DNA from: Dryas octopetala
Lineage: Eukaryota; Streptophyta; Magnoliopsida; Rosales; Rosaceae
Direction of reading: 5' to 3'
NCBI GenBank assembly: GCA_963921425.1
Contig: OY992837.1
Location: 18,802,630-18,866,629, forward strand
Length of the DNA: 64,000 nucleotides
Shown here: positions 49,784 through 61,837 of the stretch, in pieces
Numbering within the stretch: position 1 is the stretch's first letter
Layout of the letters: each line of letters begins with the position of its first letter
The notes under the pieces: generated by a model
The model's database searches: none
Seen by the model: only the letters and a program-made list of their open reading frames with translations
Told to the model about the DNA's origin: nothing
Made by a program: the position numbers and the translations under genes

Positions 49784-51437
49784 TGAAAGTTTAATTCAGG
49801 TGATCTATTCACTGAATTAAACTTGATTAAATTCACTTTCAGTGATCGGACCCCAATTTTTATTTTATATGATCATTCAGGAACTAGTCAAACAGACACA
49901 ACTCTGACGATGCAGTAACTAAAATCTGAAACTCCAGATTTACTTGTAAAATCAAACCAACTTCAGTAAATACCACAAGTCAGAACACACCAGGGAATTG
50001 AGTGACACCCTATGCACTCAAAGGATCCATCAATGTAGGCATCCCAGTGCTATCAACAACTAAAGTGGTGTGTGGACAGATTTAACAAACTTTCATTTAG
50101 CATTCATGGTCTAAGTTAACATGTTAAAGTGAAGTGTGTGATCTTGTGAAGATATTTTCGAATCAATAATCAGCAACACATAGGAAACAAATCACAAACA
50201 AGCCACATGATTGTTCACCCAGAAAACCACTAACGGTTAAAAACTGGGGGTCTTTCCAGCTGACCAAGCAATCCACTAAAGAAGAAGTTCAATACAAAGG
50301 GAGCACACAGCACACAAGCTCAATCACTAAGTCCTAGACTAAGTGGCAGCTTTCTTACCCCTTTGTGCAACTTCCATAAGCAAGGCAATCGGTCATTCAT
50401 GAAGAAGGCAGCTCCAACTCTAAGCTCATCAACCCATGACACCAATTCACACCAAGCCCAGTAGATTCATCAATGTATGAACATGATATGCCAATGTTGG
50501 ATTCTTAAAAAGAAGATCAACCTTCTCAAGCTAGAGGCATGAAAAGGTTGATATTGAATCCTTCAACTAAAATCTAGAATGAATGTGTTTGAAAAATATA
50601 TAAAAAGATTTAAACACTCAAGCCTATTCAGAATTTTAGATGAAACAAACAAGTTCAGAAAATCATTTTGATTTTTGAGAATTAAATGAACATTTTCTAA
50701 CTTGATAAAAATGAGCACTCACCCTGAAAAATACCCAGGCATAAAACCACGAAAATACCCACTAAAAATGCTCATAGACACACGCCAAAGATCTGAACAG
50801 AGTACATCATATACCCGTACACACACACACACCATTTCCGTGTTTGCCCTAGCCACGTGGAAGCCAATCAATGGCTGTCCACAAGAGACGAATTAGGGGC
50901 ATATTCCTTTTGTCCTAGAGGGGTATCCTAGTATTACTAAGGATAGGAATGAGGAGCTGTAAAAACGAATATTGCTTTATTTTGCAAAAATCAGAAATGG
51001 AGAAGATGATGAATAGTGCTGATGTGTGTGTAAGTGTGGCGTGAATGACTAAGATGCAATCAGATCTGATTGATGCAGTGGGGGAACCAAGTCATGTGCA
51101 ATGCACATGTATGTTTAGTAAAAAACAGAGCATGAGCTTTCAATGAAATGGGCTTTAAAAGAAAAACCCGAAATGGCCCCACTGCAGTGTCTGTCACTGT
51201 ATCAACCACTATACGTGAAAAACATTGTTCTTTATGACTAGTCAAATGGACACAAAAATGATATTTTCATGAATTGAATAAAGTGCAGTATACCTTGAGT
51301 CTTGTTCATTCTTGACTTCTTCAATACAGCTGAACTTGTCCTTTATCTAGCCTAGAGCTTGTGAGTGATTAAATAAAAATAAATACAATGATTTTGACAA
51401 GGAAAATAGCCAATATAACAAATCCTAGAAACTAACA
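49784..51437 (-). mobile_element. 5' LTR of copia element 2
   Basis: 1654 bp, nearly identical to 36938-38607. It is adjacent to the primer-binding site, so it is the 5' LTR of the minus-strand element. The target copy ATTTC follows at 51438. Confidence 0.95.
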
Positions 51438-51442
51438 ATTTC

Positions 51443-51850
51443 TTTCTAAACGTGCCGTTATTTCATGTACATATGTGAGCTAATTGTTTTTGTTACATAT
51501 TTCCTCTCATATGTATCTTTGAGTGCACATAACAACCCAATTCTTGAGTGTTTATCATTGAGAGTATGTCATAGTGAGGATTGGAGTTGAATCTTTTGTG
51601 TATGTATTGATTTAGTTTTGTTTATCTAACACTTGAATTCGTGTCAGGAATGGCCTATATGACAATAGAGGAGTGAGGTGTGTTATTTGAAATGTTATTA
51701 GAATTTGGAGAATGCAATTTATATGCCTTACTTTCCTATGTGATTAATGGTTATGCGCATGAATTCAATTGTTGGGATGTTGGAGTCAGTTTTGAGTCTT
51801 TTTCTTTATTTTATTTGCTCGAGTACTAGCAAAATCTAAGTTTGGGGGTG
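51443..51850 (+). other. Last part of Athila UTR and polypurine tract
   Basis: This noncoding stretch resumes the Athila UTR after copia element 2 and ends in AATCTAAGTTTGGGGGTG. That purine-rich tract lies directly before the LTR start and would prime plus-strand synthesis. Confidence 0.75.
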
Positions 51851-54800
51851 TGATGAGTGTGCATTTTGCATCACTTTATGGTACTAATTCCTTAACACAG
51901 AGTGTTAGAAACTCGATATTTTGTGTTTGTTGTTTTGTTTTTGTGTTTTCAGGTCAAATGAAGCAGAAATAGGAAAAAGGAGCAAATGGAGCCGTTTTGG
52001 GACATTTCCTGGTCAAACTAGGAAAATGGGTCAATTTCTGGTCAAACCAGGAAAAAAGCAGAAATCCTAATCAAATGAGGATTCCTAGTCACATTAGGAA
52101 ACATCAAGCCCATAACCATCATTGTGGAGCCAGAAACGAGAAATCCTAATTGGAACATGAATTCTTGGTTGAACTAGGAAACCTAACCCTACTAGGGAAA
52201 GGAGTCCTAATGACACTAAGAGACTCCAGGGGCAATATGGTCATTACAAGAGAGAAAGGGAACCCCTTGCTGCAAGTCCTAGCTCACCCTAGTCGTGAGT
52301 CCACCTGCTTGTGTGAGGTTTCCCTTCTTCTTCTCTTCTTGCCGCAGCCCCCTCCATTGATGTTCTTTGATTTTTCTTCTAGAATTCTTATTTTCTTCTA
52401 GTTTTGTGTTTCTGATTTGACTTTAATTATGGATTGAGAATTTATTTATATTATTCAAATTTTCTTTTCTATTTTAATTATGTAGTTTATTATTCTATCT
52501 TGCATGTTAGTTGTAGGCTGATTATTGAATATGTCATGCTTTAACAAATCGTTTATCCGTCTCTTGATGAATTAATTTGATATTTGCATATATCAAATTC
52601 TCATTATCTATTTGAATCCGTTCACTATTTGTATGCGTCCTTTGACTGGCCACCTTAGGATAATTGCATCTAGTTTATTTGTTAGCTTTAGATGTGAAAT
52701 AGTCAAAGACACTAAATCATAAGTAACAAAGGAATAAGAGATTATTCTTGGTAATGGTTTCGTTGGACCGCTACAAAGAAATAGTCAAAGCTTGTATGTT
52801 GCAGGTGTTTGACGTTCTCATAGATCTTAATGACTCTTGCATGGATAACAGTTGCCTTAAGTCCGCTTAGGAAACATATAAGTTAACTAGTTAGGGGAGT
52901 CCTAAAAAGCTCTTGTTTTATACCTTATGAGAACAATTGCGAGAAAGTAACTAGCCAAACCTTTTAAGCAGTCAAACTTTGATATATTGTCTTTGAAATG
53001 ATTCGTCATTGATGAGTGTTCATTTCACGTTATTCTATGATACTAACTCCCTAACCTAGAGTATTAGAACTCGATAGTTTTGTGTCTGTTGTCTTGTTTT
53101 TGTGTTTTTAGGTTAAATGAAGCAATGATGGAGAAAGAAGCTAAATGAGGCTATTTTGAGCTAAAAATGGAAGAAATGGGAAAAAGAATCTTGAGGGAAT
53201 GTGCTAGAAGGATCTAGAATCTGGAAGGAATCTTTGGAGAATCTCAGACAGAATCTTTTGGAGAATCTTTTTGGTCAAGGTTGACTTTTGATCAAAGTCA
53301 ATGGTCAACCGTGCCACATCATCACATGACATGGACCACACATGCAGCTCATGCACTATGGGCCATGCGCATAACCCTAGCCCAAAGGACCAAGGCCATG
53401 TGCCTATTGCAAGCCCAATTAGAGGAAGCCCAAGTTGTGCCATTCCAAGGTCCAAGAGCCCAAGCCTATGCCGCACTCACTCAGCTAACCCAAGGCCCAA
53501 GGAAGGAATCCTTCATGCTTAAGGAAAATCTCATAAGATTCAGTCAAAGATCACAAGGAATCCTAGTTGAAGAAAAAGTCAAAACCCTGGAATATGAACA
53601 CTCAATTTCGACAGTGATTCTGTATTTCTACATAGCGAATCAGATGTCATACCATATATGGTTGGAAAACTACAGATGTTAGCTTCGCAGGAAATTTTAT
53701 GGATTTCAATTCCGAGTTTTCTAGCTCAAGATATGACCATTTTAGTGGAGGTAGCGCAACAGTTCCGCGAGTTGAAAAGAAGTTACAGGCAAAAAGTGCC
53801 CAACTCATACAGCAAGCCCATCCCATTCAGCCATCACGTCACTTCTATGCAGCCCATGCAACTCACGCCACTTGCAGCCCATTCCAAGCTTCCTTGTGCC
53901 AGCCCACTTGCAAGTCACTTAAGCCCATGTTCTTTTAATGAAACCCTAGCCGCACCTTGTCTTTTCCTTGCCTCCCAAGGAATCCTCACCCTACCTCTAT
54001 AAATATATCTCATTCTCTCACACTTTGGGAGATTTTCATTAGGTCAGACAATTCAGAAAAGAGAGAGTAGCCGAATTGGGGGAGAGAGTGGGAGGGTGAC
54101 GCCACTTGAGGGAGAATGAGAGACCATGTGCTGCAGCCCTAGCTCACCTTTGTCGTGAGCCTCCTTCCTGCTATGTCTCTCATCTTCTTCTCTCTTGTGC
54201 CGCTGCCACCCTCTTGTGATGTTCTTTGTTTTTCTTTTGATTTTCTTCTTTTTCTTTAGTTAATTAGTTTGTTCTTGCTTTGATTGTGGATTCAATTATT
54301 ATAATGGAAGTTAGATCTTTTATTTTCTTTCTTATTATGTTTTGAGTTTTTATTGCTTTGCTAAGTTGGATGATGAAACTTTAATTGTAAGTTATGAAAT
54401 GGTGACACTTGTGATTTAATTTGATGCATGTAGTAAATCCTTGATCTCTAGTAAAATTGATTCTATTTGTTTGCACCCTTTGACTAGCTATCTTAGGGTA
54501 ATTGCATCTAGATTATGTTGTGAAATTAAATAATCTCAAAAGGATGATAATTTTAATTGGCAGCAAGTGAGTATCCTAAGAACGTACTCATGAGAAAATG
54601 GGTCATTGGATGTTCATAGGTTACATTAAGGTGGGTCTATGCTCCATGTGTTTACCGTTTTCACAAAACTTAATGACTCTTGCATGGATAACAGTTGCCC
54701 TAGGAAATGCCTAACAAAGCTCTTAGGGAACATGCAAGTCAACTGACTAGGGGAGGCCTAAGAAGCTCTTAGTTAGGAGAACAATAGTTAGGAGTGTCCT

Positions 54801-55439
54801 CAAAAAGGCCTTTGGTTGGTAAACTTTATTACATTTATGCATTATCTTGAATTGCTTGGTTGTATTTCCATCAATTGGTGTGGATTCTGAATTCTTAGCA
54901 TTGCAATTGTGTGCGTGTATATGTGGTGTGCGTGAGTTTCACAATCTACAAACCCCTACTCTGTGTGTGTTAGTGAATTCTAATTGGTAAGTTGAATTGG
55001 TTTGATGTATATTTACCTATTCCTCGTGGGATCGACCTCGTACTTATACGCTATGCTTACATGAGCGATTCGTATATTTACGAGCTACAACTTGGTATTT
55101 GTTTCTAAATTTCAAGTAAAACAAGTTGTACAAAAAGGAGCAACAGTCATTAGCCTTGGATGGTTAGAGTATGCATATTTGATTTGATGGCTGAAAGCTT
55201 AACATTGCAAGTTAGGATAATGGGTGCGTGCGTGTGGTGTTGTGTGTGTGAATTTCATCTTTCCTAAACCCCTCTGTTTAGTTATTCTATTGATTAATTG
55301 AATTGATTTGTTGTGTATTACCCATTCCCTGTGGGATCAACCTCGTGCTTGTACGCTTTGCTACTGATGCGATTCGTGCACTTGCGAATATACTTAGAAT
55401 GAGATATGTTTTTACTTTGTTCTAAGAAAACAATCAACA
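51851..55439 (+). mobile_element. 3' LTR of the Athila-like element
   Basis: It begins TGATGAGTGTGCATTTTGCA and ends TCTAAGAAAACAATCAACA. It equals the reverse complement of the solo LTR at 15166-17202 in both ends, and its tail matches the truncated 5' LTR at 14028. A nested solo LTR (53010-55145) expands it; without that insert it is about 1.45 kb. The 3' flank is satellite sequence beginning ATCCT. Confidence 0.92.
53010..55145 (+). mobile_element. Solo LTR nested in the Athila 3' LTR, TSD GTCAT
   Basis: It starts TGATGAGTGTTCATTTCACG and ends TTGTACAAAAAGGAGCAACA. It is flanked by GTCAT at 53005-53009 and 55146-55150. It is a related subfamily in the same orientation. The TATA box TATAAATAT is at 53998-54006. 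ORFs at 53281-54002 lie in its U3 region and resemble no protein I know. Confidence 0.93.
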
Positions 55440-58400
55440 ATCCTAACATGAGAAAGTGCTTCCCGATGTCTTTCTTGCCAACCAGGCACGTTTTTTATTC
55501 AATTTGGACGAAATTGGAACAAGTATGCACCGAAATGATGTTTTCATGCATTCTTAACACCAAATGTGCTTCAATCGGTCTAGAACGCTAATCCTAACAT
55601 GAGAAAGTGTTTTCTCATGTCTTTTTTGCCAACTGGGCATGTTTTAGTGCAATTTAGACGAAATTGGAATAAGTACGTACCTAAATTACGTTTTCGTGCG
55701 TTGTTAACACAAAATGTTGTTCAACAACGCTAATTTTAACATGAGAAAATGCTTCCCCATATCTTTCTTGCTAACCGAGCACATTTTGGTGCAATTTGGA
55801 CTAAATTGGACCAAATATGCACCGAAATGATATTTTCATGTGTTCTTAACACTAAATGTGGTTTAATAGGTCTAGAACTATAATTCTAACTTGAGAAAGT
55901 ATTTCCCCTTGTCTTTCCTGGCAATCAGACACGTTTTGTTGCAATTTGGACAAAATTAGAACAAGTATGCACCGAACTGACATTTTCGTGCATTCTTAAC
56001 ACCAAATGTGGTTCAATAGGTCTAAAACTATAATTCTAACCTGAGAAAATATTTCCCCATGTCTTTCTTGGCAACCAGGCACGTTTTGTTGCAATTTGGA
56101 CGAAATTAGACCAAGTATGTACCGAACTGACGTTTTTGTGCGTTCTTAACACCAAATGTGCGTCAATAGGTCTAGAACGCTAATCTTAACAAGAGAAAGT
56201 GCTTCCCCAAGTATTTCTTGCTAACTAAGAACGTTTTAGTGCAATTTCGACGAAATTAAACCAAGAACGCACCAAAATGATGTTTTTGTGGGATCTTAAC
56301 ACCAAATATGGTTCAATAGACCTAAAACGCTAATTTTGACATGTTAAAGTTAATCCCTGTGTCTTTCTTGTGAATTGGGTACGTTTTGGTTCAAAAGACT
56401 TCATGTGGTTCAATTGGCCTAGAACGCTAATCCTAACATGAGAAAGTGTTTCCCCATGTCTTTCTTTCCAACCGGGCACGTTTTGGTGCAATTTGGATGA
56501 AATTGAACAAAATATGCACCAAAATGCCATTTTCGTGCATTCTTAACACTAAATGTGCTACAATAGGTCTAGAACAATATTCCTAACATGAAAAAGTGCT
56601 TCCCACGTCTATCATGCCAACCGGGCACGTTTTGGTGCAATTTAGACGAAATTGAACAAAGTATGTATTGAAATGACGTTTTCATGCGTTCTTAACTCAT
56701 AATGTGGTTTAATAAGTCTAGAACACTAATCCTAACTTTTGAAAGTACTTCCCCATCTTTTTCTTGCCAAACGGAAACGTTTTGTTGTAATACGCACGAA
56801 ATTGTACCAAATATGCACTGAAATGATATTTTTGTGCGTTCTTAACACCAAATGTGATTCAATCGGTCTAGAACGCTAATCCTAACATGAGAAAGTGTTT
56901 TCTCATGTCTTTTTTGCCAACTGGGCATGTTTTAGTGCAATTTGGCCGAAATTGGAATAAGTACGCACCTAAATTACGTTTTCGTGCGTTGTTAACACAA
57001 AATGTTGTTCAACAACGCTAATTTTAACATGAGAAAATGCTTCCCCATATCTTTCTTGCTAATCGAGCACATTTTGGTGCAATTTGGACTAAATTGGACG
57101 AAGTATGCACCGAAATGATATTTTCATGCGTTCTTAACACTAAATGTGGTTTAATAGGTCTAGAACTATAATTCTAACTTGAGAAAGTATTTCCCCTTGT
57201 CTTTCCTGGCAATCAGACACGTTTTGTTGCAATTTGGACAAAATTAGACCAAGTATGCACCGAACTGACCTTTTCGTGCATTCTTAACACTAAATGTGGT
57301 TCAATAGGTCTAAAACTATAATTCTAACCTGAGAAAATATTTCCCCATGTCTTTCTTGGCAACCAGGCACGTTTTGTTGCAATTTGGACGAAATTAGACC
57401 AAGTATGTACCGAACTGACGTTTTTGTGCGTTCTTAACACCAAATGTGCATCAATAGGTCTAGAACGCTAATCTTAACATGAGAAAGTGCTTCCCCAAGT
57501 ATTTCTTGCTAACTAAGAACGTTTTAGTGCAATTTTGACGAAATTAAACCAAGAACGCACCAAAATGACGTTTTTGTGCGATCTTAACACCAAATATGGT
57601 TCAATAGACCTAAAACGCTAATTTTGACATGTTAAAGTTAATCTTGTGTCTTTCTTGTGAATTGGGTACGTTTTGGTTCAAAAGACTTCATGTGGTTCAA
57701 TTGGCCTAGAACGCTAATCCTAACATGAGAAAGTGCTTCCCCATGTCTTTCTTTCCAACCGGGCACGTTTTGGTGCAATTTGGATGAAATTGAACAAAAT
57801 ATGCACCAAAATGCCATTTTCATGCATTCTTAACACCAAATGTGCTAGAATAGTCTAGAACAATATTCCTAACATGAGAAAGTGCTTCCCACGTCTATCA
57901 TGCCAACCGGGCACGTTTTGGTGCAATTTAGACGAAATTGAACAAAGTATGTATTGAAATGACGTTTTCGTGCGTTCTTAACTCATAATGTGGTTTAATA
58001 AGTCTAGAACACTAATCCTAACTTTTAAAAGTACTTCCCCATCTTTTTCTTGCCAAACGGAAACGTTTTGTTGTAATACGCACGAAATTGTACCAAATAT
58101 GCACTGAAATGATATTTTTGTGCGTTCTTAACACCAAATTTGGTTCAATAGGTCTAGAACGCTAATCCTAACATGAGAAAGTGCTTCCACATGTCTTTCT
58201 TTCAAACCGGGGATGTTTTAGTGCAATTTGGACGAAATTGGACGAAATAAGCACCGAAATGATGTTTCCATGCGTTCTTAACACCAAATATGGGTTAATA
58301 GGTCCAGAATGTTAATCCTAACATGAGAAAGTGCTTCATGATGTCTTTACTGCCAAATGGGCATGTTTTGGAGCAATTTAGATGAAATTAGACCAAATAT

Positions 58401-58611
58401 GCACCGAAATGACATTTTGTGCGTTCTTAACACCAAATGTGGTTTAATAGGTCAAGTATGCTAATCCTAACATGAGAAAGTGTTTCCCCATTTCTTTCTT
58501 GCCAACTAGGCACATTTTGCTGCAATTTGGACGAAATTGGACCAAACATGCACCGAAATGACGTTTTCCTGCCTTCAAAACACTTCGTGTGTTCTTCAGG
58601 CCTAGAACGCT
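55440..58611. repeat. Satellite array, about 150-bp monomers, with 1288-bp higher-order unit
   Basis: About 21 monomers share the consensus order TCCTAACATGAGAAAGTGCT, TCCCCATGTCTTTCTTGCCA, GGGCACGTTTTGGTGCAATT, TGCACCGAAATGACG, and GTTCTTAACACCAAATGTGG then AGGTCTAGAACGCTA. A block from about 55572 to 56859 recurs from 56860 to about 58147. It includes the same shortened monomers (for example the one with GTGAATTGGGTACG at about 56370 and 57658). The array starts directly at the Athila LTR end. Confidence 0.93.
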
Positions 58612-61600
58612 TAGAATCCGGGGTGAAGAAATAATCCAAACTTTAGATGGAGTGACCAACCACAAGCACCTCAAGCACCATCCTATCCTATTCGTGAGTA
58701 AGGGCAAGCCTTTCAAAGGCCAAATGATGGATTCCAAGGTGCTAGTGGCTCTTTATTCAACAACCAAGGATGAAGCAATTCATACTAAGCTCCTAGGGCA
58801 CCCTACCAACCTTTTCAAGCTCCTCCACAAAAACAACAAATGCATCAAGGGGAAATTAAGAAACCCTCTATTGAAGATTCGCTAACTAGTTTCATTATAG
58901 AGAGTAAGTGTAATCAAGCCAAGTAAGATGAGAAAATCAACATTCTAAGCAATGGTTTGAACAAGCTTGAGATGCAAATGGGGCAATTGGCCAATGAGGT
59001 TCGGAAAAAGAATCAAGGTGTATTTCCAAGCATGCCGGAGTGCAACCTCAAGCATGAGCAAGTTAAACTTATCACTACCTTGAGAAGTGGCAAGGAGTAC
59101 AACAATCAAGTAACCTTACCAAGCTTTAAGGAAAAGGTAGAGGTACAATCTAGGGGAGACACCAAGGCACAACATGGGAAGACACTTTCTCCACTCGGAT
59201 TTGAGAAGCAAAAGAAGAAAGGAAAGGGAAATTCCGGCCAAGGGTGATGGTGTTGAACAATTGGGTCATGGAGATGTGATTTTGGGATACAAAGAGGACT
59301 ACCCTAAGGATGCCAAGGCCGAATCTAGCAAGAAGCAAGAGCAATTCGAGAGACCATTCAAGAGAGGTATCACCTTCAACCCTCCTTTGAAAATTGTGCA
59401 AGATTTTGAGCCACCACTTCCATGTCCTCTAGTTCTAAGAAAGCAAGAGGCTAAGGTTAAGAAAGAAAAAGAGAAGAATGAGCTTCTTGAGTTGTTCAAG
59501 AAAGTAGCTATCAACATTCCACTTTTCAATGCCATCAAGACCATTCCTTCCTATTCCAAGTTCTTGAAAGATCTATGCACAAACAAGAGGTACAAGACAA
59601 ACTTTGTGAAGAATGATAATGTGATGCTAAGTGAGCAAGTGAGTGTCATTTTGCAAAGGAAGCTTTCACCTAAGTTGAAGGATCCAGGTTCTTTTACCAT
59701 CCCTTGTACCATTGCAAATCAACCTTTTGAGAGAACCTTGATGGATTTAGGGGCAAGTATCAACCTTATGCCTTATCATGTATATGAGACACTAGGTCTT
59801 GGAAACATCTCTCCCATCACTATTTCTCTTCAATTGGTGGATAGGAGCATAGTGTATCCAAGAGGAGTGGTGGAGGATGTTCTTGTGAAGGTTGATGAAC
59901 TTATCATTCTGGCGGATTTTATTATTCTTGACATGGAGGAGGTGGAAACAAATAACTTGCCTATCATCTTTGGTCATGCATTTATGGCAACCGCGGGTGC
60001 CAAGATTGATGTAAAAGAGGGGCTTTTAACCATGACGGTTCATGACACTACCATTGCATTTAAGGTGTTTGATGCATTGAAGAGGCCATCACAAGCTTAT
60101 GATTGTTATCGGATTGAAGTGAGGGATGACATGGATTTCAAAGAAGAAGCAACCATGGAGGCCGTGAGACCCTATAAAACACCCTTGGTTTCCAAAGTTG
60201 AGGTATGTCCCTCCAATGAGAATGCCAAGCTATACAAGAAGAGAACCAAAATGTATTATGATAAAAAGCTTGTGAAGAAGAGATTGGGGCCAAAGCAACT
60301 TTTGTTTCTTTCCAAGCCAAAATGGAATTTGTTTACGGGTAAACTAAGATCAATGTAGAGTGGTCCATTTGAGGTTGTTCAAGTCTTTTCCCAAGGAGCC
60401 GTTGAGATCAAGGATTTGAAGAGTGGAGCCATCTCCAAGGTGAATTGCAATCGTCTTGCACATGAATGAGAGTTCAAGCCGCCTTAAGATTCTCAAGGGT
60501 GCATAGTCCGGCGGAAAACATTAAACTTAGCGCTTCTTAGGAGACAACCCAAGTGTTGGAGGTCTACAAGGGGGAGTCTTTCTTGATTCTTACCTTGTTT
60601 TAAATTTCTTTATTTATGGTTTGTTGTTTTTGTCGTTGTTGTTTGTGTTATGGTGTTTTGTTTTCATGTTTTAGTGGTTTGAATAAGTTGTTGTTTATCT
60701 TTCCTCTTATGCTTGGATGTTTCATTGAGAGTTTTTAAAGCCATGTTTTTAACATTGAGGACAATGTTAGATTCAAGTGTGGGGGGAAGGTAACTTTTGT
60801 TGAAAATTTTCAATTTTTGTTGTTTAATAAGGGCTAAGAAGAGAATGAGTATGTTTAGGTCTTAGAAGTTCCTCTCTTGTTAATAGTGAGTTATGGGATC
60901 TTGCTTGAATCCATTTATACAAGCCTTGTCAATTTGATGCATTAAAATGAGAGAATCATAGTAAGTCTTGTGTGAACCAATTATGCCATATATGTGAGTT
61001 TTGAGCCTCATGGAAGTGCATATATTATTTCTAGCACTTTGTTCTTCATGTGTGATCAATATTATGTATATTGCATCTTTAAAACTTGCTTAATTTCTCT
61101 CAAAACTTTGTGTCATGTATGAATGCATCTTGAAAATGATCTAGGCATTAAGAATCCACCATGGCCAAATGAGCATGATCCCTAAATATGTTATATCCAT
61201 GATTGTCATTTTGTGACTTTATGTGAACCTTTCATTTCTTTCCATTACAAATGTGTTACTCTTTTTCTTAAACACTAGCTTTACCCTTTCCAAGCAAATT
61301 AGTGAGCAATGTGAGATTAATTATGTTAAGGTGCTTGTAAAGAAATAAGTTTGGGGGTTTTGGGAAAGACAAGTGTGGGGGTGTTTTATATATGTAAAGA
61401 AAAAAAAAGAAGAAAAAAAAAATACCAAAAAGAAAGTTTCATTCAAGAAATAAAAAGTGTTTTTAGTTTAAGTTTGAGAGAATGGTTTGAGAGTTGCGTT
61501 TTGGCAAGCATCTCAGAGTCCTTAAAGTTCTTAAATCTCAATAAGAGAATTGCTCATTATGTTTGCTTGAAATTTGTGATAACCGTTCCTTTTATTTCTT

Positions 61601-61837
61601 TAACCCCTCACCCTAAACCCCATTACAATCTAACAAAAATCCTTTTGACCCAAGATATTTTTTGGATGACTAGTGGAGATGAGATTGAGTAGCAAACATA
61701 TAGAGGCATGTGCACAATATTGCTTTGAGTTCATACACTAACCATTAAATACTTGTGTGAAAAATAGAGAGCATTTCATTGAGTGTTTGGTTATCCAAGT
61801 TTGAATTGCATATCTTGTGAATGCATTGAATTGATAA
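58612..61837 (+). mobile_element. RT-less Tat/Athila-like gypsy remnant inside the satellite
   Basis: It holds a gag C-terminus, protease, integrase C-terminus, the post-pol motif (AGCGCTTCTTAGGAGACAAC near 60530), and CATTGAGGACAATGTTAG with AAGTGTGGGGGGAAGG near 60750-60790. A noncoding 3' UTR with two more TGTGGGGG-like tracts (about 61345-61382) follows. No LTR is seen at either side; satellite sequence abuts both edges. The UTR interval 60800-61837 has no gene I can support. Confidence 0.8.
58850..60468 (+). pseudogene. Gag-protease fused to integrase C-terminus, Tat/Athila type
   Basis: Gag tail: IKKPSIEDSLTSFIIESK, then ILSNGLNKLEMQMGQLANEV and FPSMPECN..LRSGKEY, up to about 59250. 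There the frame shifts into the protease ORF at 59174-60358. The protease region shows LKDPGSFTIPCTIANQPFER, LMDLGASINLMPYHVYETLG (DLGAS in place of a D-T/S-G triplet, as in many Tat elements), SLQLVDRSIVYPRGVVEDVL and LPIIFGHAFMATAGAKIDV. Straight after KTPLVSKVEVCPSN it continues as ENAKLYKKRTKMYYDKKLVK and KPKWNLFTGKLRS, then after a TAG as SGPFEVVQVFSQGAVEIKDL, the integrase C-terminal domain. RT, RNase H and the integrase core are deleted without breaking the frame. The stop at 60356-60358 stands where Trp is expected (TGG to TAG). Confidence 0.88.

Larger units (their letters stand above)
36938..51437 (-). mobile_element. Copia element 2 (SIRE-like), complete, TSD ATTTC
   Basis: Minus-strand element with two LTRs (36938-38607 and 49784-51437), a primer-binding site at 49770-49781, gag-pol and a polypurine tract. 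ATTTC flanks it at 36933-36937 and 51438-51442. The LTRs differ by roughly 20 substitutions by eye plus a few short indels, so it is young. It spans 14.5 kb, of which 4.7 kb is a nested CACTA element. Two internal deletions distinguish it from copia element 1: most of the extra ORF, and the gag N-terminus with the 5' UTR. The interval 39060-40173 is otherwise noncoding. Confidence 0.96.

Noticed and set aside
53281-54002. ORFs of 133 and 114 codons in the nested solo LTR
   Set aside because: They lie in U3 of an LTR with proven TSDs, upstream of its TATA box, and match no protein family I know.
58427-58737. ORFs of 70-97 codons on the minus strand at the satellite edge, and similar ones at 56330, 57638 and 62075
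   Set aside because: They repeat with the satellite monomer (CLVGKKEMGKHF and similar) and are composition artefacts.
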